A stretch of 64,000 nucleotides of DNA from Mytilus trossulus (lineage: Eukaryota > Mollusca > Bivalvia > Mytilida > Mytilidae). Below the pieces are notes generated by a model. The model worked only from the letters and a program-made list of their open reading frames with translations, was not told where the DNA came from and searched no databases. Below, in pieces: positions 32,701 through 43,814 of this stretch (positions within the stretch are counted from its first letter, which is position 1; every line of letters starts with the position of its first letter). The translations under genes were made by a program, and so were the position numbers. Location of the stretch: the NCBI RefSeq assembly GCF_036588685.1, contig NC_086375.1:51220955-51284954 (forward strand). The letters run 5' to 3'.

Positions 32701-34452
32701 GTTTTTTTGGCGCAAAATCGTCAGAAAATGTATATATTTACTGTTAAACTCATTTTTGTGTTTTAGAAAAAAAAATTAACCGATATATTTTTGCTGTTTC
32801 ATTGCAGATTTAAACAACCGTAAATTTCCAATGAAAGCAAGTACTCTTATTTCATGTAGTACACTTTTGTGATCTATAAAGTACACTTGCCGACCGATCG
32901 ACAATATGAGCGTGATAAAATGGAAAGAACTTATGGATATTCTTGGTGTGACAATTTTCACACCTGACGTTATCGAGACATCAAAAATATAATTTAACTT
33001 AAAATTAACATGTGCAGTACAGTCATATTTCTATAAGGATTCCTCACCATGTCCTGTTTAAGGTGCATTTTATAGTCCTCAAGCTCTCCCATTCTCATGT
33101 CAACACTCATCTTTCGGCGATTTACTCTCCATTTTTCACGTTTCAGACATGCAATTAATGATCTTGCTGAATCTAAACCATCTTTCAGACGTCTGAAAAT
33201 ATTTGGCCTTTTGGAATCATTATCATCTTCGTCATCCTGAAATCAAAATTCTTTAAAGATTTAAACATGAAACTACAAACTCATTTTCTACACATGCATG
33301 CACATTTCATTCACCTATTGGAGCCTTTGGATTTCGTTTATGCTTCAATGCAATTGAATTTGCATCTTCGTGTTGTATTTTCCATACACGTGCGTTTTAC
33401 TTTTTGTGTATTTAAATGTGTCTGTATAACATTTGCCTTATATGTTCATTGCTTCTGACTGTTTCGTTTCATACACATGCATTCACTTATAGGGTCTATG
33501 CATCGGAACTAAACACATTTATTAAAAAACCAGTTGTTGGCATGACACGGGTTATGTTCTTCTCATATATGTTATGATAGTATGATACTAAACCCCTAAC
33601 GGGAAGGATTGTACCTGATGTTCATATGATGAAATCATAATCTTTCAGTCAGTTTAATTGAAGTCTGGAGCTGGCATGTCAGTTAACTGCTAGTAGTCTG
33701 TTGTTTTTTTTATGTATTATTGTCATTTTGTTTATTTTCTTTGGTTACATCTTCTGACATCAGACTCGGACTTCTCTTGAACTGAATTTTAATGTGCGTA
33801 TTGTTATGCGTTTACTTTTCTACATTGGATAGAGGTATAAGAGGAGGGTTGAGATCTCACAATCATGTTTAACCACGCCGCATTTTTGCGCCTGTCCCAA
33901 GTCAGGAGCCTCTGGCCCTTGTTAGTCTTGTATTATTTTATTTTAGTTTCTTGTGTACAATTTGGAAATTAATATGGCGTTCATTATCACTGAACTAGTA
34001 TATATTTGTTTAGGGGCCAGCTGAAGGACGCCTCCGGGTGCGGGAATTTCTCGCTACATTGAAAACCTGTTGGTGACCTTCTGCTGTTGTTTTTTCTATG
34101 GTCGGGTTGTTGTCTCTTTGACATATCCCCCCCCCCCCCCATTAGCTCAATTATATTAACATAATTGTACAAAAACTGACCAATATGGAACAATAGAACT
34201 GACAAAGGTTTAAATAGATTGACCAATAGGAGATGGCTCTGTGGAAAACGTTTTAGTTAGTTCGCAATAAAACTATAGAGTATATTGACCTACCTTTTGG
34301 AACGTATCTTCAATTTCTGCTAGGATGTCAGCTAGTCCATCTAGTCTATCTACAAGGTCATCTGCTGTGTCCAGCAGGTTGTCACTACCCTTCCTACTGG
34401 GTACCCCACCGTCACAAATACTGTCATTACTTTGTACACGAGGAAGTGCCAT
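29716..34452 (-). CDS. Coiled-coil protein of unknown function, 272 residues
   Basis: Four coding exons on the minus strand: 34452-34294, 33236-33048, 32328-32178, 30035-29716. Splice sites are canonical and phases agree (0, 0, 1), so the model is well supported although I do not recognise the protein. The start MALPRVQSND is the first ATG after a possible acceptor (gttacag), suggesting an upstream non-coding exon. An acidic helix (DDLVDRLDGLADILAEIE) leads to an acidic DDEDDND patch and a basic region (LKREKWRVNRRKM). A long heptad-rich coiled coil follows through exons 3-4 (LEELEMAKAEVEDELVEANK; RRENAELRSEIEVLHEERHH). The last 45 residues are polar and probably disordered. Charged coiled coils of this kind are common in cytoskeletal and centrosomal proteins, but I assign no function. 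Introns hold a LINE (30815-32085) and a retroelement tail (33490-34140). Confidence 0.87.
30280..30330 (+). repeat. Dispersed repeat family A-like end fragment
   Basis: tattgtctcgttggcgatcg then taccactcccatgtctatt, a degraded match to the tgtctcattggcaatcatac end. It lies in the last intron of the coiled-coil gene. Confidence 0.4.
30600..30780 (+). repeat. A-rich low-complexity tract
   Basis: Nearly pure A with scattered T (aaaaataaaaacaaaaaaat). It abuts the 3' side of the minus-strand LINE and reads as T-rich on the LINE's strand. Confidence 0.7.
30815..32085 (-). mobile_element. 5'-truncated LINE with long open RT C-terminal ORF
   Basis: On the minus strand the reading begins near IIYINDIAERL and continues to the catalytic FADD (FADDTSF, about 32005-32020). 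After two nearby single-base frame changes (one at a 7-A run, 31912-31918) an unbroken ORF of 366 codons follows (31930-30830). It carries KTEIMLFSN, KHLGVTLSN, SEVWDNIWV, a C-terminal Cys/His knuckle CRCGVNREDSYHFFFKC (C-x-C-x8-H-x4-C) and then a stop. This is the RT thumb and C-terminal part of a non-LTR element distinct from the one at 6372-9075. The long open frame suggests a fairly young insertion. It lies in the coiled-coil gene's last intron, in the same orientation as the gene. Confidence 0.88.
32395..32560 (-). repeat. Dispersed repeat fragment
   Basis: Contains aaacaattcaaacgagaaaa, then ggctcctgacttgggacagg, words shared with 4100-4240, 16640-16665 and (reversed) 33895-33920. It lies immediately upstream, on the gene's strand, of coding exon 3 in the intron. 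Confidence 0.5.
33490..34140 (+). mobile_element. Second copy of the RT retroelement, 3' end only
   Basis: Starts at the last codons of the RT ORF (gcatcggaactaaacac; TAA 33510-33512) and continues through the whole 3' UTR to a run of 14 C at about 34128-34141. It is the inverted counterpart of 16405-17060, 17 kb away, and is antisense to the coiled-coil gene that hosts it. Confidence 0.82.
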
Positions 34453-34659
34453 TTAAACGCTGTAACAGAAAGATGAAAAAAGACATTGCAGTCACGATTT
34501 AAAGCATGATAATAACTTCAGTACAGACAGTCATATAAGACGTATGAAGTGGATAAATGCAATAACGATTACAACCAAATAACAGTTGGAACCAACTTTA
34601 ACGTCACTTAATATTTGACAGGAACTGACAGGAGAACTGTTCAAGAAAAGTCTGTAGGT

Positions 34660-36202
34660 CAATGGTCCTGATAACTTGATAATAGCTCCTGACAGAAGCT
34701 GTTCTACTTGAGCTCCTGATAACTTGATAATAGCTCCTGACAGAATCTGTTCTACCTGTGAGCTCCCGATAGCTTGATAATAGCTCCTGACATAATCTGT
34801 TCTACCTGAGCTCCTGACAACTTGATAATAGCTCCTGACAGAAGCTGTTCTACTTGAGCTCCTGATAACTTGATAATAGCTCCTGACAGAAGCTGTTCTA
34901 CCTGAGCTCCCGATAGCTTGATAATAGCTCCTGACAGAAGCTGTTCTACCTGAGCTCCTGACAACTTGATAATAGCTCCTGACAGAAGCTGTTCTACCTG
35001 AGCTCCTGACAACTTGATAATAGCTCCTGACAGAATCTGTTCTACCTGTGAGCTCCCGATAGCTTGATAATAGCTCCTGACAGAAGCTGTTCTACCTGAG
35101 CTCCTGACAACTTGATAATAGCTCCTGACAGAAGCTGTTCTACCTGAACTCCTGACAACTTGATAATAGCTCCTGACAGAAGCTGTTCTACTTGAGCTCC
35201 TGATAACTTGATAACAGCTCCTGACAGAATCTGTTCTACCTGTGAGCTCCCGATAGCTTGATAATAGCTCCTGACAGAAGCTGTTCTACCTGAGCTCCTG
35301 ACAACTTGATAATAGCTCCTGACAGAACCTGTTCTACCTGAGCTCCTGATAACTTGATAATAGCTCCTGACAGAAGCTGTTCTACCCGAGCTCCTGATAA
35401 CTTGATAATAGCTCCTGACAGAAGATGTTCTACCTGAGCTCCTGGCAACTTGATAATAGCTCCTGACAGAAGCTGTTCTACCTGAGCTCCTGATAACTTG
35501 ATAATAGATCCTGACAGAAGCTGTTCTACCCGAGCTCCTGATAACTTGATTATAGCTCCTGACAGAAGATGTTCTACATGAGCTGCTGACAACTTGATAA
35601 TAGCTCCTGACAGAAGCTGTTCTACCTGAGCTCCCGATAACTTGATTATAGCTACTGACAGAAGCTGTTCTACCTGAGCTCCCGATAACTTGATTATAGC
35701 TCCTGACAGAAGATGTTCTACCTGAGCTTCTGATAACTTGATAATGGCTCCTGACAGAAGCTGTTCTACCTGAGCTCCTGATAACTTGATAATAGCTCCT
35801 GACAGAAGATGTTCTACCTGAGCTCCTGACAACTTGATAATAGCTCCTGACAGAAGCTGTTCTACCTGAGCTCCTGATAACTTGATAATAGCTCCTGACA
35901 GAAGCTGTTCTACCCGAGCTCCTGATATCTCGATAATAGCTCCTGACAGAAGCTGTTCTACCTGAGCTCCTGACAACTTGATAATAGCTCCTGACAGAAG
36001 CTGTTCTACCTGAGCTCCCGATAACTTGATTATAGCTACTGACAGAAGATGTTCTACCTGAGCTCCTGATAACTTGATAATAGCTCCTGACAGAAGCTGT
36101 TCTACCTGAGCTCCTGATAACTTGATAATAGCTCCTGACAGAAGCTGTTCTACCTGAGCTCCCGATAACTTGATTATAGCTACTGACAGAAGATGTTCTA
36201 CA
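34660..36202 (-). repeat. 48-bp minisatellite, about 32 copies, with higher-order periodicity
   Basis: Unit: agctcctgataacttgataa then tagctcctgacagaagctg and ttctacctg; it contains the word agctcctga twice, so each 48-mer looks like an old duplication. Variant units with two extra bases (cctgtgagctcccgatagc) begin near 34755, 35045 and 35239, that is 290 and 194 bp apart (6 x 48 + 2 and 4 x 48 + 2), a higher-order pattern. Because 48 is divisible by three, minus-strand frames stay open (246 codons at 35236-35976, 86 at 34752-35012) with a 16-residue repeat SGAQVEQLLSGAIIKL. The array lies about 210 bp upstream of the coiled-coil gene's ATG, in its promoter or first intron. Confidence 0.95.
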
Positions 36203-36204
36203 TA

Positions 36205-37230
36205 TGAATATATTTTTTGGACAGTACTAACCTAGAACCTATACAGCCCTATTCTTAATTACTAGTAATATATTCCATCTAATTTCATTTTATTATATAT
36301 TTCTTAATGTACTTTAAATCTTTTTCTTATTGTGATTAATTATCATTTCTTTTTATCGTTATTTTCATTATTAAGTACAAAGTCAAACTTATTTAACAGT
36401 TTTACTACTTTTGAAATCAGAAGTAATGTAACAACACGAATATTCCCTGTCTGTTCAATAGTTTTCTTTGAAATTTTATATTAACGATGTTGAACTGTCA
36501 AGGTTCAAAGTAGTAAATTAGTTTTTAGGTTTCTTAACTTGTTAATATCAGTGCTGCCAAAATTTACATAATCATACTAACCACGAACGTACATGCATGA
36601 CATTATTCGTTTATTTTAATTTTACCAATCATGGCCCCTTGTCGTGCAAGATACATTAACATATACGAGTATTTGCAATAGAATGATAATTATAAAATAT
36701 TCAAATTTTAGTGAAAATATACAAAGAAACAAAGTAAAAATATGAGCAATGTAGGATATTATAACAGTATGAAGCAGTGTATATATATGACACATTTTAC
36801 ATAAAATTGTATTAATAAATGTTCGAAAAATTCGGGTATAAAAACACTCAACTCCGAGAAATTGATTTGGTCAATGTGACTGTTTACTAGTATTTGAAAA
36901 AGAAAATACTAGTTTTTTTGTTTTTGTTTTTTTTTGTTTTTTTTTTATCCTAGACTGTAATTTGTTTTTTGGTATTTGATCCTTCTTATTTAAAATATAT
37001 GACTTGAAATATCATACAATTTAAACAAGGGAACTGTAGCTGGTCATGTTTTCTCTGACTGTTTATGACGTCTTTACACTAAAACCACAGGATGTTGGAT
37101 GTGTACTGCATGATGATAATATAGTCTTAGATGCATGATTGTTTTTATTACTAGTAGTTGTTAATGGCTTTGAACTAGCTGTCAGTAACTGCGAATACTC
37201 TCAGATATGTACTTAGTGTCTTTTTGTTGT
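36205..37230. other. Gene-free AT-rich stretch
   Basis: No ORF, RNA gene or clear repeat found apart from a T-rich tract at about 36912-36948. Confidence 0.5.
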
Positions 37231-38860
37231 TGGAATATACAAGTACTCGGCCACGTCCACTATGTGTAGTATTTCTATTTGTATCCATCTGATGAGTTAA
37301 GCCTTTCAACTGATTTTTATAATTCGTTCTTATGTTGTACTGTTACACCACTGTCGTGTGACAGTGGCGGATTCAGAGGGGGGCGTAGAGGGCGTACGCC
37401 CCCCCTTTTGCTCGGACTTTTTTTTTTTTTTTAAATGATTCATCAGACTAGACTTCGTGAACTTTGCCATTTCCCTAGTATTTAATTTTTATATGACAAT
37501 TCTTTACTTATAAAGATATTTTTCGCTAGTATTTACTGATTGTCAAAGTCGTGTGATTTGCTATGGTGGAGTTGACCAGTGCGTTGAGAAAACGGCACTC
37601 GGTCATTTTGGAATTCAAATTACAGTAATACACTTTGCTTAGGCTGAGGATGTCATGACACTCAGGAAACCCTCAAAGCGACATATGATTGAGCAAGAAT
37701 GTATTGACTTCTATTTCACTATTCCACCAAACAGAAAGTAAAAGTAAATACTCCATAGACTATTACACTCTCAGGAAAAAAAAGTTCCACAATATTATTT
37801 AGCTACGAAAACATGTTTAACCCAAAAAGCTCCAGCCTATTTTATAAATAACAAAGTTGAATAATGATCCCCAGTCAGTATAAGCTCTACTCTAGAAAGA
37901 TTTCAAGTCTCGGGTACGAACCATTTGATTTGAGGAGGCAGTCTGAAATATTTGAGCGAAAAAGAATTGACTCTAATTCTTGCCTTAAACAAAAATTCTG
38001 GCTGTATCTGGATTGAAAACAAAAGTTTTGTCCACTTTTTTGCTATTAAAAACGAAAATTTCCAACAATTTTTTTTAGCATTAAATGAACATGATGAATA
38101 AAATCGGGCATATTTTTTTGTGGCCGGGGTTTGCATGTCTGACCCGAATGTCTATTTCGTCGGCCTTATATATATTGAATACTTTTTTCAAAACCAGACT
38201 GTAATCTGCCTGCTGGGTATGACCTTTATGTCGACTGTCATTCATAAATTCGTTGGCATTTCAGACACATTCGTAGTCTTAGGTTGATTTGGAACCCCTC
38301 ACTTTAGTTCCCTTAGTTATGTTGGGCGAAACATATCAATCACACATTTTGATAAAAACTGCTTTTTTGACTTTTTTTAACTCGTGTCGGTCGTATTGTA
38401 AATTTCATCTAATTTCCATGTCTATTTCTTACTAACAAGTCCTACATCAAATATATCAGTACATAGCTTTGGATCAATACTATCATTTTATGATAGACAA
38501 TTAATAGGGAGAATACAGCATAAAAATTTCCAACCCTTACTCTTTACAGCAACTACAAAATATGTATACCCCAAGCCAGGAACCGTTTCAATAGTGTATA
38601 TTACACTTATTTTATGTTTTTTCGCCCAAAAAAGGACCCAAAAAAATTTCGCCTCGCTCCGCTCGGCGAAATTTTAAATCTTCGCCCCCCCCTTTCCAAA
38701 ATCCATGATCACCCCTGGTCTAGGGTTAGTGGAGGTATGGGCTTTGTTCATTATGGAAGGCCGTACGGTAACCTGTAGTTGTTAGTTTCTGTGTCATTTG
38801 GTCTCTTGTGGAAAGTTGTTTCAATTGCAATCACACCACATCTTCTTTTTAACATATACT
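37230..38860 (+). repeat. Dispersed repeat split by a nested repeat
   Basis: 37230-37365 (tccatctgatgagttaagcc, tgttgtactgttacaccact) and 38715-38855 (ggtctagggttagtgg, tttggtctcttgtggaaagt) look like the two parts of one family A-type copy. Between them lies about 1.35 kb with inverted G/C-rich ends (ggcggattcagaggggggcg and cgcccccccctttccaaaat), most simply a nested insertion. Inside it a short GC-rich hairpin (tttcgcctcgctccgctcgg) sits at about 38647-38668. Confidence 0.6.
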
Positions 38861-38869
38861 AGCTAACTG

Positions 38870-39940
38870 TCGCTGATCTAAATCACTATAAAAGAACTGT
38901 TCTTATTTAATCCCTACCATACAACAGACTTTAACGGTAAGAAGAACTACTCTAGAACTGATCCTGGCAGTATTACATTAGAATAGTTTTGGCAGTTCTA
39001 CTATAGAACTAATTACAGTATGAACAGTATAGAACTAGAACAGTTTATTACAGTTCTATGACAGTTCTAAAGATAGTTAAGATCTGATCAAAACTGTAGA
39101 GTAGATGAGAATTAAAGATTCCCGCAAGAGCAATAAATCTTTTTTCGGCCAACTATTCGTGAAGTTTGATATGTTGAAAGTCTATGCATTCGCCATATAT
39201 GAATTCCATCATGGGGACTGTCCTTTCTGAATCTGGTTGTTACCCAGACGACGAAGGATATATTTCAGTTGCCGTTGCCACAATCTCGCCCCCTGTCCCC
39301 GAAAGTGACCTTCCGAATAAGACGTATTACTGGATTTGTGTTTACATGAACAGCACGAGGAGCAGAATCAGCTTATCTTTCCAGGGCACCTGAGATTACC
39401 TCATGTTTTATGGGGTTTGCTGAATCTTCGGTTTCCTTTATTGTTGTGTTTTTTGTCTTTTTCTTTTAACTTATGAGTTTGAAGGTACCATTTACATCTC
39501 TTTAGGTTCTATGTGGCAACGACACATTGAAAATGCTTTACTCGACAGCAACAATTAACAAACTTTAAGGTTAATATCCCCTTATGTCAGTTTGCTTGAT
39601 TTAACAGTTGTTATGGTTTAAATGTCAAATTGTTTACGTAAGCACTGTCCTTGTTTTATATGATATAAATGTCAACTAAGACAAGTAAAATATCAAATAT
39701 TGACGTATAGCTAACAGGTATGGTTTATTAATGAAGTTAATTAATAAAAACAAGTACAATTACTTGAATTAGCATAATTGTATTATACTATTTACGTAAA
39801 ATCTGCTTTAGATTCAATGTTATTTCAGTCACGATGAGCCGAAGGCATGTGTTCGTTCTAAATGTTTATGCTGCTTGAAGACACGAGCTTCATGGGTTTA
39901 CTTGCTACTGCCGTTTTACGTTACTGTTACTACGTTTTAA
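38870..39940. other. Gene-free stretch
   Basis: Contains a loose cluster of agaact/agttct words at 38895-39090. A 69-codon ORF at 39184-39393 has no recognised domain. Nothing else supported. Confidence 0.4.
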
Positions 39941-39944
39941 TTTG

Positions 39945-40420
39945 AGAACCGGTATGATTTCAAAGTGTATACTTGACATGTATATTAACCAACACCAAAG
40001 GGTGTGTCATGATATGTACAACTTTGTAGATCAAAGGTCAAGGTCAAAAACTTAAGTTTAAGCTGATAACCTATGGTTAAGTTGTGTCCTCTCTATACCT
40101 TTAAAACCGTTATGATTTCAACGTTTATACTTGACATGTATATTAACCAACACCAGAGGTTGTGTCAATCATAATGTATGTACAACTTTGTAGGTCAAAG
40201 TTCAAGGTAAAAAACTTAGGGGATAGCATAGAACCCCATATCCTAGGGATACGATTGTGACAGCTCTATATCTTCAGAACCGTTATGATTTCAAAGTTAT
40301 TCTTGAAACATCAGAAGGTGTGTCATTTTATGAGTACAACTTTGTCAGTCAAAGATCAAGGTCAAAAACTTAATTGAAATATCAATGTCCTATGGTAAAG
40401 GATGTGTCTGTAATTTACAG
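39945..40420 (+). repeat. Three-unit satellite of about 158-173 bp
   Basis: Units start at about 39947, 40105 and 40278 with aaccgttatgatttcaaag (variants). Each carries tacaactttgta/tcag(g)tcaa and a tcaaggtca-like word. The sequence between units varies in length. Confidence 0.8.
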
Positions 40421-40432
40421 CGGGGCCCACAG

Positions 40433-40606
40433 ATTGTCAGTTTTTACGTAATTTTTGTCACTCAGTTTATAAGTTAATTGTGTCACTTTATACTGTTCTT
40501 GTGTCAGTATATATAGGTTACTTGGGTCAGTTTATACGTTACTTGGGTCAGTTTGTAAACGATACTTTGGTCAGTTTGTAAACGATACTTTGGTCAGTAC
40601 ATACTA
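40433..40606 (+). repeat. Short tandem repeat of about 23-27 bp
   Basis: Successive gtcagtttataagttact / gtcagtttgtaaacgatact units; the last two (about 40548-40593) are identical 23-mers. Confidence 0.75.
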
Positions 40607-41165
40607 TGAGGCGGACTTCAAAGGCCAGATGCTCCTGCCTTTGGACAAAGTCTTCTGATATCTAAAGGTAATCTCAGGTGAAATGCTACTATAATAAAAT
40701 GTGAATAAATGACACATAATAATCCCACACAACAACAATGATTTGCATGTTAGGAAAATTTCTGATGAAATAATTTTGTTTCATTAAGAGATTGACTTAA
40801 TATGACTTGTCCTCGCAGGTTCGCTAACATTAATGATGTGACAAAAGCCGTCGGATAATTAGTCCTTCATTATGTGCGTGTGTTTCATGTGAACAAGATT
40901 TTGAAGAATGCGCCCTAACTTTTTTTTATATCAATTCCGATCTTGACCTTTGTCCTGATAACTTACGATCAATTATTTGTGTAAAATTTACTAAACAAGC
41001 GTAGAAATCACTAAGAAACTACAAATTCAAAAACACAATATTTCAATAGGGTTAGTCTATTGTTGTTGTCGTGATCTTTGACATGTTAACCTTTAAGTCG
41101 ATATTAGTCCCCCTTCCCCCCCCCCTTAATCTACCCTCTATCTGCCATCTGTGTATTTAAGAATT

Positions 41166-41308
41166 GAATGCCTCTTTTTGTAAATTTATTGGGTGGTAAA
41201 AGCGTTGACCGAAGTACATTTTGTATGAAGCGCGGAAGCGCTTCATTCTAAAAATGTACGCACGGTCAACGCTTTTACAACCCTATAAAGTTTCAAAAAG
41301 AAGTATTC
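41166..41308. repeat. Long imperfect palindrome P3
   Basis: Left arm gaatgcctctttttgtaaat … ggtaaaagcgttgaccg … gaagcgc pairs with right arm gcgcttcatt … cggtcaacgcttttaca … aaaaagaagtattc. Arms of about 68 bp; the tip is gcgcggaagcgc. Confidence 0.9.
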
Positions 41309-41309
41309 A

Positions 41310-43320
41310 ATACTTATAATTACATTTTGTTTAGCTAAAATCATGAAAACACGATTTTTATCCAGTTTTATTTAATTCACCTGTGCACTTTTTTGTCGGA
41401 CCTCGTGTCATCATGCATGATAAATGTTATTGTCTGATGCAATTGTTTACGGAATAACATGTTAGCCAATCAGAATAACGTATTATAATGAAACTTACAT
41501 CTAATGTAATTATATATAGATGTTAAACCAAGAAAGGAAACTTAAGTAATATCTTTGGGATACCAGTTTAGTTGAAAAGAAACTACTTTATATAGTTATA
41601 GAGATTCAGATGTACAACTCGCGTGCTGGGAAAAAAGAATATCGGCTGTATCGAAGCCTACGTACAGATGGACAGGCATAACAACGACAACATGGTTTGG
41701 ATTTTTTCTGGGAGCATAACAAAGGAAAACATTAGTGCCCTCATTAGTATATTCTGCAAAAAGATCATAAACAATAACATTGATTTATTAATAAGCATAA
41801 TGTATAGCTCTGAATCTCCATATTAGTTTTCGGTAATATCACTTAGTATAAATGGCACAATTCCGTGCATCAAACATTTTAACTTCATATTTTTTCTTTG
41901 ATTCTTTATGAAAGAAAACCAAATTCACATTTATTCATCGTTTAAAAAATGGAAAGTTTACTTTTTTATGAACATGCAAGTTTAATGATCTTATCCATCA
42001 CTGAAGAAATGATCAAAGCCCTTGGTAATTTATGGTGTTTTTAATACTTACATTTAATGTTAAACATTCTTATGATTTTAAAAATAACCTTTCTGAATGT
42101 TCAATAACATATCTGATGATTCAACAAGGACACACGAAATAAAATACTCAATATTCGTTTCTCAAGGAACAAAATTTTACAACATGTATCGAACTACGTG
42201 TTTAAATGAAGGCCTAATATTTTCTTATTTTTACAGTCATGCATTATGTTATTATTTGTTATGGGGGATGGAAGCTTTCCAGAAATTGTATAGAACTCAT
42301 GCATATGAGCCTACCTGAATCCTGAATCGAATATATTTTGGCTACCAAACAATCTCTTTTTTATAATTTGTTAATAGTGGTTTACCTAGCATTTATTTTT
42401 GTATCTGGAGATGCCGATTAAAAATAGCGTTTTCTACCATATAAATTACTACTATCTAAATATTGTTAAATGAGGCGATTATGGTAAAGTTTTACTTTAT
42501 GAGAATCAAGAAAAACAAACAAACTTACCTGAAAATTTGTTGAGAAAGGAAGTAGTACATACTAATTTATCTTAAGTTACCTGTCACAGACTTGACACAG
42601 CCGACAGTGAAGACTTACCTATATAACTTAGCATGTATGTTACAAATGATTACTAGTCTATCAATCATACATCAAGTTGTATCAATAGCGGTCATAGAGT
42701 ATATCAAACAACACTTTTAATAAATACTTCATGATAAACAACTACAACATTGACGCAAAAAAATATCACCTGTCATTGGGCGTGTTCTTATGTAAAAAGG
42801 GCATAAACGCGCAAAAAATAACAAAAAGGCAATATATATTAAAAAAACTTTCAAATTATTTGCATAACTTGTCAATCAGCTTGTATGGTAAAATTGGTCT
42901 TTCATCCCTTTTACCGCAAGTTTTTTTTTCGGGTCTTTTTTATTATCATATACTAGTAGAGCTCTTCAACTGTTTCGGATTGGCTTTCAAATATATATAC
43001 AACTTTGGGCGTTCTTGGTGAAGTAAATCCAGAAAAGCGCTTCGCCCGGCGTATGCAATTTATAAATTTAAGTGTTGTTTTCATTTTGTACAACAGTTTC
43101 ACAAAGCCAGCAATGTTTCATTTCTAAACCTTATAAAACATAATCTCCAATGGAAGTTGACAATAGAGCTAGATATCGTCGCCATATAAACAGCCATATA
43201 ATATATGTAGGATATGGATTCTTAAACAGAAGGGGAAGTTCAGTCTGACATATGTAGTTGACGTTGATTCTCTATTCGTTGTTCAACGACTGCTTCAAAC
43301 ATTACAGTTTTTTTAGTCAT
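41310..43320. other. Gene-free stretch
   Basis: ORFs of 62-96 codons (41623-41826, 42097-42318, 42731-43021) have no recognisable domain and no splice context. Unassigned. Confidence 0.4.
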
Positions 43321-43324
43321 GTAG

Positions 43325-43510
43325 AAATTAGGTGTGGTATGAGTGCCAATGTAACAACTCCATCCAAGTCACAATGTGTAAATAATAAACAAGCATAGGT
43401 CAAAGTATAGCCTTCGACACGGAGTCTTGGCTTACACCGAACAGCAAGCTATAAAAGGCTCCACAATTTCTATTGTAAAACAATTCAAACAAGAAAGCCA
43501 ACAGTCTAAT
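43325..43510 (-). repeat. Dispersed mussel repeat, family A
   Basis: gtgtggtatgagtgccaatg, then cacggagtcttggcttacac and cgaacagcaagctataaaag: the same family and orientation as 3946-4345. Confidence 0.7.
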
Positions 43511-43724
43511 CTATATTATATATATGATTTTCAGCAATTGTGAGAAATAGGAGCATTGCAAGCCAAGGTATACATGTGATTGTCCGACAACAAGGATTCA
43601 TTAGTGATGCGCCTGTTTCGTCATTATGTCGATTTCTAATATGGCAAACTTTAGTTATGAGGAAGGAAAACAATATTTTATTTCCTTAGACTGTATATAA
43701 ATTTCAGTGATTTCACAACATGTC

Positions 43725-43730
43725 TTTATT
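43725..43730 (-). terminator. Polyadenylation signal of PAXX
   Basis: AATAAA on the minus strand, 84 nt past the PAXX stop codon. Confidence 0.65.
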
Positions 43731-43814
43731 AATATTTAATATAAAAAAACTAATGAAATAACAGACATAGTAGATACATAAATGTGCACAAATGTTACGA
43801 ATCAAATGATGATA

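Noticed and set aside
34752-35976. Protein genes of 86 and 246 codons with 16-residue repeats
   Set aside because: The open frames follow from a 48-bp unit divisible by three; they have no unique ends and are broken by 2-bp insertions in some units. Kept only as a finding to test.
39184-39393. 69-codon ORF with Cys and Pro-rich segment
   Set aside because: No splice context or recognised family, and flanked by repeats; it could be an orphan exon but cannot be supported.
42731-43021. 96-codon ORF
   Set aside because: AT-rich composition, no domain and no splice signals in frame.
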